From contig JAWWNJ010000024.1 in NCBI GenBank assembly GCA_037176885.1, positions 248,001 to 312,000 of the forward strand: a stretch of 64,000 nucleotides of DNA, given 5' to 3'. This document shows positions 1 through 11,594 of this stretch, piece after piece (positions within the stretch are counted from its first letter, which is position 1; every line of letters begins with the position of its first letter). Source of the DNA: Favolaschia claudopus (lineage: Eukaryota > Basidiomycota > Agaricomycetes > Agaricales > Mycenaceae). The position numbers and the translations under genes are program-made. The notes under the pieces were generated by a model. It did no database searches, was not told the DNA's origin, and saw only the letters and a program-made list of their open reading frames with translations.

Positions 1-180
1 CGTTGGTTCCGGGACGCTAGGCGTCGCTCCGGGCTGGGGAGGCGCAGGACTATCTTTAGCGGGCATCTCAGCGTCTACAGATGATGGGGCGGCCGTGGGG
101 GTTGGTACAGGTGCAGGTGCAGGAGCAGCTGCAGCTGCGGTGGGAGTAGGTTCCGCAGGACTGGCGGTTGTTTCCGACAT
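1..180 (-). CDS. Ala/Pro-rich protein, N-terminal fragment (runs off the window)
   Basis: An ATG at 180 on the minus strand opens a frame that stays open to the window edge (60 codons). The visible part begins MSETTASPAEPTPTAA and continues as a low-complexity Ala/Pro/Thr stretch with scattered acidic residues, so it looks disordered. No domain is visible and the function cannot be called. Its start faces away from the 3' end of the eS17 gene on the same strand, about 320 bases away. The start is chosen because it is the first ATG and the frame is Ala/Pro-biased immediately after it. Confidence 0.55.
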   Translation of the reverse strand, partial: MSETTASPAEPTPTAAAAAPAPAPVPTPTAAPSSVDAEMPAKDSPAPPQPGATPSVPEPT

Positions 181-500
181 CGTGCAAACGACGAGGTCGA
201 GGCTTCTAACTCTGAGAAGGTTGAGGACAAGGGAAGGTTCTCGGTGATCTTATCTTATAAGATTCTGATGCCGAATAATCGGCCGATACTTCGAAGACAA
301 AAAATCCGAGTGCATTAGAGTCTGGACGACCTTGTCAGTGCAGAACTAGAGCGAAGGAAGGTCGGGTGTAGGCTGGGTGTAGGAATAAAGGTCTGAATAT
401 CTGGCAAGAAGATATGGCATAGCATAATGATTTTTGGCGCGTAAAGACATGTACCATACTTCAATGCCTCGACAAGACTCGTGCAAATAGAAGGATACGT

Positions 501-1180
501 TTACCGGGGAGCAGCGCCCGGAACGTTCCGCCTCTCCCGCCTGGGGCCACCGGGTCCGCGCTCGGGTTGAGCAGTCATAGGGACAACAACCTGGACGGGA
601 ATCGAGTCGAAGTTGAGGGCCGTGAGGAGAGCCTAAGATGCACTCATTCAGTTGAATTCCACGAGACAATTGGCGCCACTTGAATGTACAGACCTTGGTG
701 TCGGGGTCGATCTCCAATCCTCCGGACGCCGAGGTGTCAAGAGCAGAAACTTCGGGGACGTAGTTGTCCTTGCGTTCTCTCTCTTCCTCCTGCAGCTTGA
801 AGGAGATGCCGCGAACGGGACCCTTCTGAATACGCCGCATAAGATGGGTGGTGAAGCCGGAGATTTTGTTGCGCAGGCGCTTCGAAGGTACTACGGCCTG
901 CAACCACTTTGAGCTACGCAAAAAGGCAAGTTTTCCACAAAGTTACTGACGACTTCATCGATGATACGCTTGTTGGTGTGGAAGTCGAGGGTGAGGCGGG
1001 GGTAGCTGGTGAATAGGTGATATATGAGCAAGAAATGTGGTGTCTGTATGCGGAATCACACAGACTATTTTTCAATGAGAACGCGGGAGGCACGCTTGGT
1101 GGTTTTGGTACGGACGCGACCCTATATAAGAGAGGATATGAGGCCAAGACCGCGAGCAACGATGAGGAGATACATGCCAT
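501..1180 (-). CDS. RPS17: 40S ribosomal protein eS17 (RPS17), five exons
   Basis: Structural protein of the small ribosomal subunit. Spliced exons read [19 protein letters not shown], then [19 protein letters not shown], then [20 protein letters not shown] and the strongly conserved [18 protein letters not shown] and YVPEVSALD, then an Arg/Pro-rich tail ending NVPGAAPR. This matches eS17 over its full length. Four introns are inferred. The first (1122-1177) directly follows the initiator ATG, so exon 1 codes for Met only; to my knowledge yeast and human RPS17 also have an intron right after the start codon. That intron starts with GC rather than GT. Intron donors 2 to 4 are GTCTGT, GTCAGT and GTCTGT. 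The longest unspliced frames misread the C-terminus, so the stop at 501-503 is taken from the spliced frame. It is head to head with uS8. Confidence 0.93.
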
Positions 1181-1453
1181 CTTGAAGCAAAGAGTTAATT
1201 GGCTGGAGGACGACGAGTGTGGGAACTAGACAGCTGGTTGGGGGACTAACACAAACAAAGCCACAATCCAAGAATTTTGGTTGTTTCCTTCCGTCCTCCA
1301 CCTTCAAGGTAAATACGACTGCCCTAGCTCTCCTCAGATCTCTGGCCCTCGTCTCTTTCTCATTCCTCTCCTCCGACAGCCCGTTTGACTCGCGCTCTCC
1401 ATAGCACGACACTCATTCTTGGGTTATATCCACCACTAACCTAGCAAAAAAAA
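1181..1453. promoter_or_regulatory. Shared promoter of the divergent eS17 and uS8 genes
   Basis: Only 273 bases separate the two start codons of opposite-strand ribosomal protein genes, so both promoters and 5' UTRs must lie here. The uS8 side has a CT-rich stretch (about 1280-1380) and a run of A just before its ATG, typical of fungal ribosomal gene leaders. No specific factor site could be assigned by eye. Confidence 0.6.
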
Positions 1454-2213
1454 ATGGTCCGCGTTTCCGTCCTCGTACGTTCCTTCGTCCTTGCCGCAAT
1501 ATTCTGCGTTAATGGTATATTAGAACGACTGCCTCAACAACATCGTCAATGCCGAGCGTCGCGGCAAACGTCAGGTCCTCATCCGGCCTTCCTCAAAAGT
1601 CGTCGTAAAGTTCTTGTCTGTCATGCAGCGCCACGGTTAGTCTCTCTCGAGCGTTTCTCATCGTCTATTTCTCTCTCGTTGCTCCCGGAGTGATAACTAC
1701 GGCTGACGTGGGTCTTGCTTCTACCCGTTATTCGTTTTAACGCTTCGGAACATCACATTCCAGTTCCCGGATACCAAACAACCCACACCTTTGCTTTCCC
1801 CCAGGCTGTGGGCTCACAGATGGGCACACATTTTTTTTCATCTTGATTTTCCCTCGTTCGCTTTCCTCTCTTCAAACTCGTGCTGACCTCGTGGAAAAAG
1901 GTTACATCAACGAATTCGAAATCATCGATGACCATCGTTCGGGCAAGATTGTCATCCAGCTCAATGGGCGCCTCAACAAATGCGGCGTCATCTCTCCCCG
2001 CTTCAATGTCCAGCACACGCAGATCGAGAGCTGGGTCAACTTGCTGCTCCCCGCTCGTGGCTTCGGGATTATCATCATGGTCGGCTTCCTCGTTTTCTAT
2101 ATGTCGTTCTGTGGCTGACGGATTGATTGTAGACCACCTCCAGCGGTATTCTCGACCACGAGGAGGCCAGGCGCAAGAACGTCGGTGGAAAGCTATTGGG
2201 CTACGTCTACTAA
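1454..2213 (+). CDS. RPS22: 40S ribosomal protein uS8 (RPS22/RPS15A), four exons
   Basis: Small-subunit rRNA-binding protein. Exon 1 (1454-1474) encodes MVRVSVL. Exon 2 (1524-1635) encodes [18 protein letters not shown] and [17 protein letters not shown]. Exon 3 (1901-2079) encodes [33 protein letters not shown] and the ARGFGIIIM segment. Exon 4 (2133-2213) encodes [19 protein letters not shown] and ends LLGYVY. This is a full-length match to uS8. Intron 2 (1636-1900, 265 nt) is several times longer than the usual intron here. I looked in it for a snoRNA and found no convincing C/D box set. The donor of intron 3 is the unusual GTCGGC. The start is fixed by the invariant MVRVSVL. Confidence 0.95.
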
Positions 2214-2829
2214 TGTACTCTTGACGATCTAAAACTCTTGGGGAACCTGGTGTCCTTTCCCTCGTCGTGTGCTGTGAGATTCTGCGTGCTTTAATGACTT
2301 CGAAATTGGCAAGATCTAGCTGAGATTCGGAATCGTTGGGTCTCCGCAATGAATACTGTTCCTCAGACAGGATCAAATGCTCACCAGCAAACCTCGCCTT
2401 GTCGGACGATTGGTTATATGTTTCCCGGCTTTACTGAATTTCCCTACTAGTAATCTTACTGAGAATGCTTCACAGACTTTGATGCATTATTTTTACAGCG
2501 TTCAAAAGAAAAGAAAGAAAAGACAGATGAGAGTTTGATCATTGTCTTGGTTTGGCAAGTTCGATACCTCTTTCGTTCTACCTCTTCCGCTGTCGAAAGC
2601 CAGTTCCAACCAGGATTTCCATGCGCGATCTTATTCCTCAATACTGCATCGTGGTTGCCTTCGGCATCCCGTCATCGCGCCTGAAATCGTGCTCTCAACC
2701 CTGACCATGACGCCTCCTGCCATGGTCGACCCTGAAAGCATAACTGAAATACAGACGCGCGCCAATGCACAAAGGCCTGGGATACGGCGACCTCATGTCC
2801 TTGGTCTCTGAGGTCTCTCTTTGTCTACC
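2214..2829. other. Intergenic, no gene seen
   Basis: This 600-base stretch lies between the end of uS8 and the start of the DUF4470 gene. Short open frames occur on both strands but none shows recognisable protein or a spliced continuation. It should hold the uS8 terminator and the downstream promoter. Confidence 0.5.
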
Positions 2830-5800
2830 ATGTCGCATCCTCTTCTTTGGCCGCGCTCGTTTTTCTATCCTATCGGTAACAGCTCGCCTGTCTGCCTCAC
2901 CGACAATCTCCCTCCAGAGAGCCCAGCCTCCGTTCTCTCTCTTGGGTGCGGAGATCCTCGCAACATCTTGTACACACTTCATGCTGATCCTCCCATTCGT
3001 GAGTAACGAAAGTTGCACTACATATTGGCAATGTGAATCATTGTTCGTGGCCCACCAGACCGACCTACTCTCGATTTCATATGCTGTGACATCGAGCCCG
3101 CTGTTCTCGGTACGTCGTGGATGAATGAATTTGCATCGTGCTCATCCTGTCCTGCAGCTCGTAACGTCTTGCTGTTCTCGCTCATCTACGACAACCATCC
3201 AAACAAGCGCATATGGAATATATTCTATCATATCAAACTCGACAAAGCGTCTTTCGCACTACTCATCTCGCAGTGCAAAAAGCTCGTCGTTCTCACCAAG
3301 GATCTTGAGTCCTGGCACCAGTGCCCATACTCTAAATTCCTCAAATTCTGTAGCACATACACGCTGTCTCAGGTGCACCATCACCTGGGCTTATACGCTG
3401 AGAGCGAGGCCTTTTCCGGTGCCAAACACAACCAGCTGTTTTCTTGCTTCACCCGCGAGTGGGAGGATCGTCGCAGCCACAAGTTGATTCACGATACTTC
3501 CAGCTCTTCCGGCTTGCTCTCGACGAAAATTCTTCCGATCACGACCCTGCATTTCCATCACTATTGGAAAACGGGAATCGTCTATGTTTCATCAGGAGAG
3601 GTCGCCGCAGCGACACTCGTCAATCCGACATTTATTCATTCTAACTCTTCCACGCCTTCCTTGGTCGGCGACCAGTGCTCGCTCCACTACGGAACGTACC
3701 CGCTGCAAGGTTTCCACCTAGCTTCGGCAGTGGTTCATTGCGCGTCAGAAGATGGGATAATTGTCGACGACCTGGTGTCGTGCGCGCAATCTCAGTTTGA
3801 GCAGTGGTGTCTTAATTTCAAGAAAACAGTTTCTCAACTGCCAGTCACCATCCAGCTGCTCGCGGGCGACGCGCTTGCATTGTGTCAAAAGCTCAGCCAT
3901 CTGAAAGGTGGCTCAAATGTCCGGTCCTACGTCTCTCCTTGGAGCGTAGCTGAGTTGCTTCTGGACGGCGACTTTGATGCGTCGACCGCCACTACTGGTT
4001 TTGACACGATCGAGACCTCCAACATCGCTGACCACGTTGGAGTGCTGAACGTATTGATCACTGCAGTTCCCTTGCTTGCCCACCGCCCGTCCTCGGTTTT
4101 GCACACTTCGCTATTGATCGACAAAGATGAAGGTAAAACCAAACCTTCGAATCTCACAAAGCTCCTATGCGCCGACATCTCTACTATTAGTATCTTTCTA
4201 GGTGTCGCCCCTGTGGGATGTGTCTCCCAATTCACGTCTTCCACCAAGACCCATGAGATCTTGGACTCTGCCTCATATCGCGAGAGGATCTCATGGAAAT
4301 GCCCATACCTAACCGACACTCAGAGTGATATCACTCCGTCCTTCTCTGACGCCCGCGCACTGGCCAATCTATTGTTTGGGATATACGAACAAATGTTCGC
4401 AGACGAGACTTGGGCAAGGGTGATGTCTAGATCTGAACCTGGACCCGACATATTCCATTATCACCGCGCGACGTTTGCTGCCTTGCTGGGAGTTGTCAAG
4501 TCCAGAATTCGGTCAGATTGGTCGGCCGTTATGCATCACATTTTCGATCGGCTACACAAGGACCGTACTCTGCTCATGGGTTCGAATAACTACCAAGAGT
4601 TCTGCTGCCAGCTTCATCTTCGAGGCGTGTATGAGGTTGATATACTGAGCAAACCCCCGCCGATCAGTCGGAATCACAGCCTATTCAGAGAATGGAAGAA
4701 GGTGCCGTCCGTCGTGTCGCTTGTGCTCGTCGTTCCGAGGGAAAAGATACGCATACTTGAGGCGCGACGGAGGGGTTCGCCCATGTTTCAATGCGAGTTG
4801 CAAGGTCGCACATTCACGAATATCTTCTCTTCTATTCGAGCTGTGCTGGGGACCGTCTCCGTGCATGGGACCGGAAATGACACTCGAGTAGACATCACAG
4901 AAGATCCAAAAGGTTGGTCGGGAACGGCCCCGCTCGTCGTCTCAGTTTCTCTCCCCACTTTCAACCTCCTTGTTGACGAACCGAGGTACATGCGCATCTC
5001 GCTCGGCCTTCATCCCACTCCGTCAACTTCTGCGGGGTTCGCCAGGGACTTGGGACTGCAGTTGCAGCTGTACACCACCAACATTATGGACACTGCTCAC
5101 GTTCATATCACAGACATGTCCGCTCGCATTCTGCTGATATCGAGCCCAAAGCAAGATGTTTCATCGGTGTCTGTGACTCTCGACGACGAGTGTCGTATTT
5201 CGAGCATGTCTGCGCGGTGGGAGCCACAGATTGGCCTCAAAGGCGTCGGCGTCAGTCACGTACAAATGTCACCCTGCGCCATCCGAGTTCGGATCGATGG
5301 TAGAGAAAAAGATCTGGTCTACCCATTCCCAATCGACGGCAGCAAGACAAAGGTCAAGATTGCACGGACGTCGGGTTGGATTGAGGTCAGTGCTGTGCTG
5401 TAATCGTTCAATGTATCGTCGCTGAGGCCGTGGTTAGCTTGAGGTCCCCGTTCGCCCTCTTCTAGCTTCGACTGATTTGTCGTTCACGACTGCTGTCGTC
5501 CAAAACCAGTATCCCATTGTGTGGGATATCCACAGGCTTAATTTGGAGTCACTTCCACTCTTGCCGGGCGATATCCACAGTCAGGAGCATCCAATGATTT
5601 ATCTCAACTGCTTCCTGGCCATGTCCGATCGTGAGCATGCGTTGGGAGTCGCAAGCCTGGCGGAAAATCCTCTTGTCCTCGTCAAGCACACCATTCTGCA
5701 GCTATTTGGCCACTTCGTCGATCCCTCAACCAAACCGCGTCCTTTTGTCTTTTCCGATCCGGAAAATGGAGGCATGTACACTGTGCTCTATGTCAATGGG

Positions 5801-6362
5801 ATACGCGTGGATGCAGCTTCGCACACCTATGTCATGGACGCTTGCGTGCTTACCCTTACCAAGGACTTGGTCAAAGGGCCGCGAGGACCGTATATCGTCG
5901 CTTTGTTATCCGAACTAGACGCCGAAGATATCATCACTGTCGGGAAAGAAGTAGGTGCTTGGAAACATCTGCTCGTTCGCCGAACGTTGCCGCACATGGT
6001 CGCACAAGAAGACTTGTAGGTACGGGATTATCGGGATGCCTGTCTCGAAGGACATGTTCGACAACCCTCTTTGTGATTGCGGTGCAGGTGTAGGGCTCGG
6101 CGCAATACTCCAGGACGTGTTGTGGACACCGTTCGCCCCGCTCATGACAAGGGTCGCAATTTCGCCGTTTTTTGCCCTTCCTTATCTGGAGACGGTGAAT
6201 GAACGCTTACACAAGATCGTTTGTGCGGCGTGTGACAAGCCTGGATATCTCAAGCAGGCGAAGCTCCTCAAATGTGGTCGATGCAAGGCGGTTCAGTATT
6301 GCGGGAAGGTATGCCAGTTGTCGCATTGGACAGAGCACAAATCAGTGTGCAAAGCGGTATAG
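2830..6362 (+). CDS. DUF4470 domain protein with C-terminal MYND zinc finger
   Basis: The first exon begins MSHPLLWPRSFFYPIGNS and holds SVLSLGCGDPRNILYTLHAD. Two short introns later it continues RPTLDFICCDIEPAVLARN and VLLFSLIYDN, the pattern of the DUF4470 module, which resembles a methyltransferase-type nucleotide-binding fold (GCGDPRN). A long central exon (about 3169-5385) follows, then a 52 nt intron (5386-5437) and another exon. The C-terminus has C-x2-C...C-x2-C...C-x3-C...H-x3-C spacing (VCAACDKPGYLKQAK, LKCGRCKAVQYCGKVCQ, HWTEHKSVC), a MYND zinc finger that normally binds proline-rich partners. The product is roughly 1,090 residues. Such proteins are numerous in mushrooms; their substrate is not known. 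Boundaries of the last intron (about 5951-6009) are the least certain. Confidence 0.85.
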
Positions 6363-6591
6363 ACGGTTGTGCTGAAGTTCAAAGTTGTAAATGCGTCTCG
6401 TTCGTAGAAATCGGTAGCCACTGTCGGCGTTTTTGACAAATTTGGAAGCAAGCGGTTGTTTTGATGTGTTGTCTAAGGACGATGATCGACGACTAACCGC
6501 ATTTGGGCCCGACGCGTTCAACTTGAACAACTTCGGCTACGGCTACCTTCTCCATCCTGGCTGGCGTGCCCCGCTCCCGGTTCTCTGCTGC

Positions 6592-7378
6592 ATGGACCCA
6601 TTACCACCACATTACACGCTGAATCACTATGAAACCCTAGGCGTAGAGAAATCGGCTTCTGCAGATGACAGTGCGTGCTACACGAGGTTTTTGTCTTTAT
6701 GTAACTCGGGCTCAAGAGTTGCGGCAGTTCGTCGGGCGTATAAGGCGAAGGCTTTAGAAACACATCCAGATAAACTGGATCCAAGCGCTTCCCCCGAAGA
6801 TAAGCAGGCTGCTGAAGCCAGGTTTCACCAGGTGCGATACGAGCAAACACCCATTCCGGACGATTGCCGCAGCTCAACAACGACATCAGGTCCATGAAGC
6901 ATTTGAGATTCTACGTGATGTCTATAAAAGACGCGTGCGCGGTAGTTTCCTCCGTATCAAGAGTGTAGTTTGATTGAAAGGTATTACAGGCATACGATAT
7001 ACAGCAGGGCTTTAAGCCGCAGTATAGTCCTAAATGGGATGGGGATATTAGCGAAGAACAGCGCCGCCGTATGGAGGATCGCCAACAATGGGCGCACAAG
7101 CAGCGCGAACAGTTTGAAGAACGCATGCGCAATTTAAGAGCGCGAAGTGCTGCTGAAAGGGAGGAGAAGAGGAGGATGGACCAGGAAGCCGTAGAATACC
7201 GGAAGATGGTCGAGCGTATGCTTGCGGAACTGTATAAGAAGAACCCAGAGTGGGCAGAACGACGAGAGAAGCTACAAGTGAGTGTTCAATACCTGAACCT
7301 TAGAACCAACCTCACTCTGTGTCTGCATAGCGGCGAGGCCACGCTAATATGCGTCCCTCACCTTCTGTTTCCTCCTGA
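6592..7378 (+). CDS. Small J-domain (DnaJ/Hsp40) protein with basic coiled coil
   Basis: Co-chaperone that stimulates an Hsp70 ATPase. The J domain is split by introns: HYETLGVEKSASADD, then IAAVRRAYKAKALETHPDK (the HPD motif that contacts Hsp70), then VHEAFEILRDVYKRRAYD. After the J domain comes a charged helix (about 7071-7280) rich in Arg, Glu and Lys (RRRMEDRQQWAHKQREQFEE, RNLRARSAAEREEKRRMD) that should form a coiled coil. A final intron with GTGAGT donor gives a short tail ending MRPSPSVSS and a stop at 7376-7378. There is no Gly/Phe region or zinc finger, so it is a class C J protein of about 190 residues, like DNAJC9-type or spliceosomal J proteins; the client is unknown. The start is the first ATG before the J domain. 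Confidence 0.85.
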
Positions 7379-7613
7379 CGCCTTCGGACCGAAACTTGAT
7401 TTATGATTTTTTATTGACTGGATGTGTGGACTTATCGCTTTCGAATGTTGTATTTAAGGCTATAAAGCTCGATTAATCTGGTTCCAACAGTGGCCCAACT
7501 CCGCAACGAGGCCAGAAATATACTCCGATCTCAAGAATCCTCGACGGCGATTCTCGCGCGGAGAACCAAGTTGAACGAGAAATCGCAAGGAGATACAGGT
7601 TCGCAGGCTTCGA

Positions 7614-8265
7614 TCAGCTGAAAAGATTTACAGGTTCGGTGACAGGGAAGGATGGAACCAATTCCATACCTGCTTTCTTCAATTTTCAAAGCGCTTAATC
7701 GGCTCTTCGCTATGCGGCCAACATCCACAACAGCTCTCTCCAATTCGTGTCGCCATATATCCGAGTTTGAACCTATCGGAGTCATCTCTTCTAGCAGAGG
7801 CCGATCCGGAGAAAGAGAATGAGACATCGCCAAGACGTCCTCCATCTCGAGGGCAATAGCCGCACGGCTCCTGCCGTTCACAAAAGTGATGTATCGTAGT
7901 CCTGGATAGCAGCGCTCGTAGCATGCGTTCAGATGGGCGAGTCGAGCGAGAACTTCGGGAGGTGTAGGGGCAACGGTTAACGCTGCACCTTGCTCTTTTG
8001 CGCTCAGGGTTGAGAGGTTCTTGGACTCTCCGATGCGAGGATGTCCCTCGATGAATTTGGCTCGTAAAGGTAAATCCCAAGTTGACACTTGTGCGATCGC
8101 AGCATCGATTAGGTCTGGGTAGGATGCGAACCGTTTGCCAGCCTCCAGGGACGTAGCGAGACCGGGGACAAGAGTCGAGTGAAGGATCTCTGAGGGCTCC
8201 AGAAGGATACTGAGCACATCTCCCAGCTTCGATTCGTCTACGTCTTGGATGGGAGGAAGAAACAT
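7614..8265 (-). CDS. OHCU decarboxylase (uric acid to allantoin pathway)
   Basis: Decarboxylates 2-oxo-4-hydroxy-4-carboxy-5-ureidoimidazoline to S-allantoin, the last step of urate oxidation. The frame starts MFLPPIQDVDESKLGDVLS and contains AKFIEGHPRIGESKNLS, the His-Pro-Arg motif that carries the family's catalytic histidine, followed by a conserved Glu-rich helix (LNACYERCYPGLRYITFVNG) and the helix ending RLSALKIEE. After KIEES a GTATGG...TTTCAG intron would bring a stop into frame at 7614-7616, giving about 200 residues, the usual size. Without that splice the frame runs on to 7531. I prefer the spliced end. It is head to head with the dehydrogenase gene, 198 bases apart. Confidence 0.83.
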
Positions 8266-8463
8266 GGTGATGCGAATAAGTGCTTGGACCGTTTATTCCA
8301 GGATGGCATCCTGGGGATCGTCGCATCGGACCATCGGAGCGAAACCCGACAATGACATTGATGTCATTCTTCGGCGGGCCGTTTTGTCCATCGATCTCTG
8401 TTTCTCTCACCTCCTTCCTTCCGCCACCTACCAAGGGAAAACTTATATTCGTAGAAGGAAACA
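8266..8463. promoter_or_regulatory. Divergent promoter between OHCU decarboxylase and dehydrogenase
   Basis: This 198-base interval separates two opposite-strand start codons and must serve both genes. The plus side shows a CT-rich tract (about 8393-8436) close to the downstream ATG. No named motif could be assigned. Confidence 0.45.
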
Positions 8464-10023
8464 ATGGCAAATCCGACTGTCCTTCGCTGGGGTATCTCCT
8501 CTACAATCCCTCGAGCAATTGCATTCGATCACTCATTCCGACTCAGGTATCATTTCGACCGGAAAGATTGTGGGTTTGTTCTCTTTCCCACTCTATCGCA
8601 AATTCACATCTAATCTGCGACAGTCTGCTGTATTCACAAAGGTGGTCATACTAGCTCTCTGTCAAACACATTATTGACTGCAGCATACTAGGACCTCCTC
8701 ATTGATCCCAAAACGTGAGTGCGATTCAAGCAGCGAATCACGACACCTAGCCTTAGATATTGCAAAGGCGCAATGTGGACGATGTTGTGCACAAGGTGGT
8801 CGCCGTAGGATCGCGTAAAGTCGAAACAGCCCAGGAATTCATTAAAACCAACGCTGGAGGAGACTCGAGCATCAAAGCCTACGGGACGTACGACGAAGTT
8901 TACGCGGATCCGGTACTATCTCTGAACCAATTTGGTTGCTTGACCCACTCACGCGATTGCTTTAGGATGTGGACGCCATTTACATTGGAACACCTCACAC
9001 GTATCACTACATCAACGCTCTCGATGCCATTCGCGCCAAGAAACACGTTCTATGCGAGAAACCCGTCACCTCCAATGTTCCTGAATTACGGTCCCTACTA
9101 ACGGCTGCGGAAACGAACGGCGTCTTCTTCATGGAGGCTATGTGGACGCGCTTCCAGCCCCTTCCTCAGGCAGTAATTAAGGTCTTGAGCTCCGGGGAGC
9201 TTGGCGCCCCAGTCGTTGTGCACGCAGATCTATCTGGCGACTTTGATATCAAGAGTACGCCGGCCCAAACTCTGTAACCTAAGATATTGAAACGTACCCG
9301 CAGATATTCCAAAGACCCACCGAATTCTCGACCCGGCACTTGGAGGGGGAGCCATTTTAGATCTGTAAGTCGACCAGTTTCTCTGTGCCGTATAATTACT
9401 CAATCTCATTTTCACAGTGGGCCATATCCTCTCGTCTGGGTAAGCAAATACCTGGACGTATTGAATCGCCAACTCATCTTCAGTTTAGGCAATCATGACT
9501 CTTTACGAGAACACCCTCAACGAACTCACACCTCCTTCCAAGATCACAGCTAGCATACTCAAAACACCGCTAACAGGAGTGGACGCAAACACCTCCTTCA
9601 CGCTCAATTTCGATAAAATCGGAGCTCAGGCTGTACTCAGCTGCAGTATCAACGCAGCTGCTGTAGAACCAGGTGTCACGATACGATGCGAGAAAGGCAC
9701 AATTCGTGTCGCAGCTCCGATATATTGCTCGAAATCGTTCACCGTGCAATATCTGAGTGATGGGAAGGTTGCGCGTGAGGAGAAGAAGGAGTTCGAGTAT
9801 ATCGGACATGGAATGCATTTCGAAGCCGACGAGGTTGCACGCTGTATCAGGGATGGGAAGAAGGAGAGTGCGCTTTGGGGACACGGTAAGAGTCTAGTGG
9901 AAATGTCTGTATTTGATGAGGTGAGTTTAGTGATTCTACAAGTCAAGCCTCTGTTGACCATTGTTCTAGGTGAGGAAGCAAGGCGACTACAAGCTGCCTG
10001 CTGGGGTCGAACAAGTTGTTTGA
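8464..10023 (+). CDS. Gfo/Idh/MocA family NAD(P)-dependent dehydrogenase
   Basis: Likely an NADP-dependent sugar or trans-dihydrodiol dehydrogenase (the D-xylose 1-dehydrogenase/dihydrodiol dehydrogenase group). The spliced N-terminus reads MANPTVLRWG, IISTGKI and SAVFTK, DLLIDPKT, RNVDDVVHKVVAVGSRK, a Rossmann fold with the Gly motif divided among tiny exons. Further on are VDAIYIGTPHTYHYINALDA and AKKHVLCEKPVT, whose EKP lysine is the family's catalytic residue, then VFFMEAMWTRFQPLP. The C-terminal half carries LDPALGGGAILDLGPYPLVW and the beta-sheet domain, ending DYKLPAGVEQVV. At least eight introns are needed. The product is about 390 residues, normal for the family. The start is the ATG directly before the Rossmann strand. 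Confidence 0.88.
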
Positions 10024-10296
10024 GCATGAAATATGAAGATGTAAATATTTTGGTTCGCAATGCTTTGAGTGTACAAAACTGCCGCTGGTTGAATTTCTCT
10101 GTGGACCAAATTTTCTTTGAAACTCTAAGCAAACTCTAACAGAGAGCTTCTCGAGAGTGAACCACAACTGGGATTTTCGCTCACATCACTACCGTAATTG
10201 GCGGATATTGATCTGCCGTCATTCCCATAGCCGAGGTCACATGCCCAAATTCCTCTTCTTTCTTACTTTCCACCAACTTTCCACTCGTTTCTAGCA

Positions 10297-11491
10297 ATGC
10301 CTCTGTGTAGTTCGAAGGGTCGCGGTTCATTTGGGAGGAAACCAGTCCGTGCTATCATCTTGCCAGATCTCATATCTCCCTAATGCATACGCCCCCAGCT
10401 GCAACGAAAAGTTGTAGGTCTGTGTCTTTCCGATCAATCCGACTTGTACACCACTTACCGTAGTATATCGCTTAGTTTGCGGCGACGGTGCCTGCGGTGC
10501 GCTCCCACTTCGCGCGGATGCGCGTCGCACATTGAACCTTATAGCAGCACTTGTATTTGGCAGGCAAAACATCCCTCCTGAACGTCTTCACACGAGGTGC
10601 GCTCATCTGTGTTTCTTCGCGTTGTACTTGCACTCATTTCGTGTAACACAGGATTCTTTAGCCAAGTCTAGTGCGTCGTGCTATCGAGTATGAGGACCAG
10701 TCAGCTGACAGCCGTATCCAGTGAACCAACAGTGTTCGAGAACTATGTGCACGATATCTATGTCGACGACCAATTGATCGAACTCAGTCTGTGGGATACC
10801 GCGGGTGGGTCCCTTGCCCTTGAAAACCTCGTCAGGATACCCACTCTTGCTCAGGACAGGAAGAGTTCGACCGTTTACGGTCACTTTCATACGCCGAGAC
10901 GCACGTTATTATGATCTGCTTCTCGGTTAGTCGGTCCTTGCTACTACTGTGCTTCTGCGACTCACGATTTTGGTAGGTGGATAACCCAGTGTCGCTAGAG
11001 AATGTGGAGACCAAGGTGTGTATCCATTCAGAAGTGCGCCGCATTCACCAACGCGCGATAGTGGTTGGACGAGATACTGGAATATTGTCCTGGAGTAAAG
11101 GTTCGCGTCCTTGTAACGATGCTGTGCCTTTCTGACCACAACTCAGCTTGTCCTCGTCGGTAGGCAATGCTCTAACGTCTCGTTTCCCTCGTCTCATCGT
11201 GAGATCCGTAGCCCTTAAATGCGATCTTCGGGACGACCGGCCCGTGAAAGAACGATTAATGCGTTATGGCTCACATCCAGTGCAATACGAAGAGGGTCTC
11301 GCTGTTGCGCGGCGAATACGAGCGTCTCGATACCTTGGTATGTGTCCACGCCTGACCTGTAACTACTCTGCTTATTCGACCCAGAATGCAGCTCAAAACA
11401 CAATCGCGGGGTAGCGGAAGTCTTTTATGAAGCAGCTCGGGTTTCGATGAGTACGCGACCGAAAGGCTCGGGAGGATGCATTGTGATGTGA
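10297..11491 (+). CDS. RHO3: Rho3-type small GTPase, 12 exons
   Basis: Membrane-bound GTP switch for polarised growth and exocytosis. Joined exons give [47 protein letters not shown], then [20 protein letters not shown] (switch I and effector loop), [20 protein letters not shown] (G3 and switch II), [48 protein letters not shown] (G4 position; TKCD/NKCD in relatives reads LKCD here), [39 protein letters not shown] (G5) and a C-terminal CIVM box for prenylation. The P-loop is spread over exons 3 and 4. Exons 2, 3, 4 and 5 are only 19, 21, 33 and 19 nt (10399-10417, 10476-10496, 10564-10596, 10652-10670). All 11 introns keep frame and no residue is missing, so it is an intact gene although no single long open frame reveals it. 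Confidence 0.9.
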
Positions 11492-11594
11492 TATGGGCAA
11501 TTGGGCGACCTTGACGGACATCTACACCTACCTACCTATAACCACGACTAATTCACGCACGCTTTCGTATATCCACATTATATCACTCTTTTCA

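Noticed and set aside
1636..1900. Long uS8 intron as snoRNA host
   Set aside because: No complete C, D and terminal stem set was seen; the length alone is not evidence.
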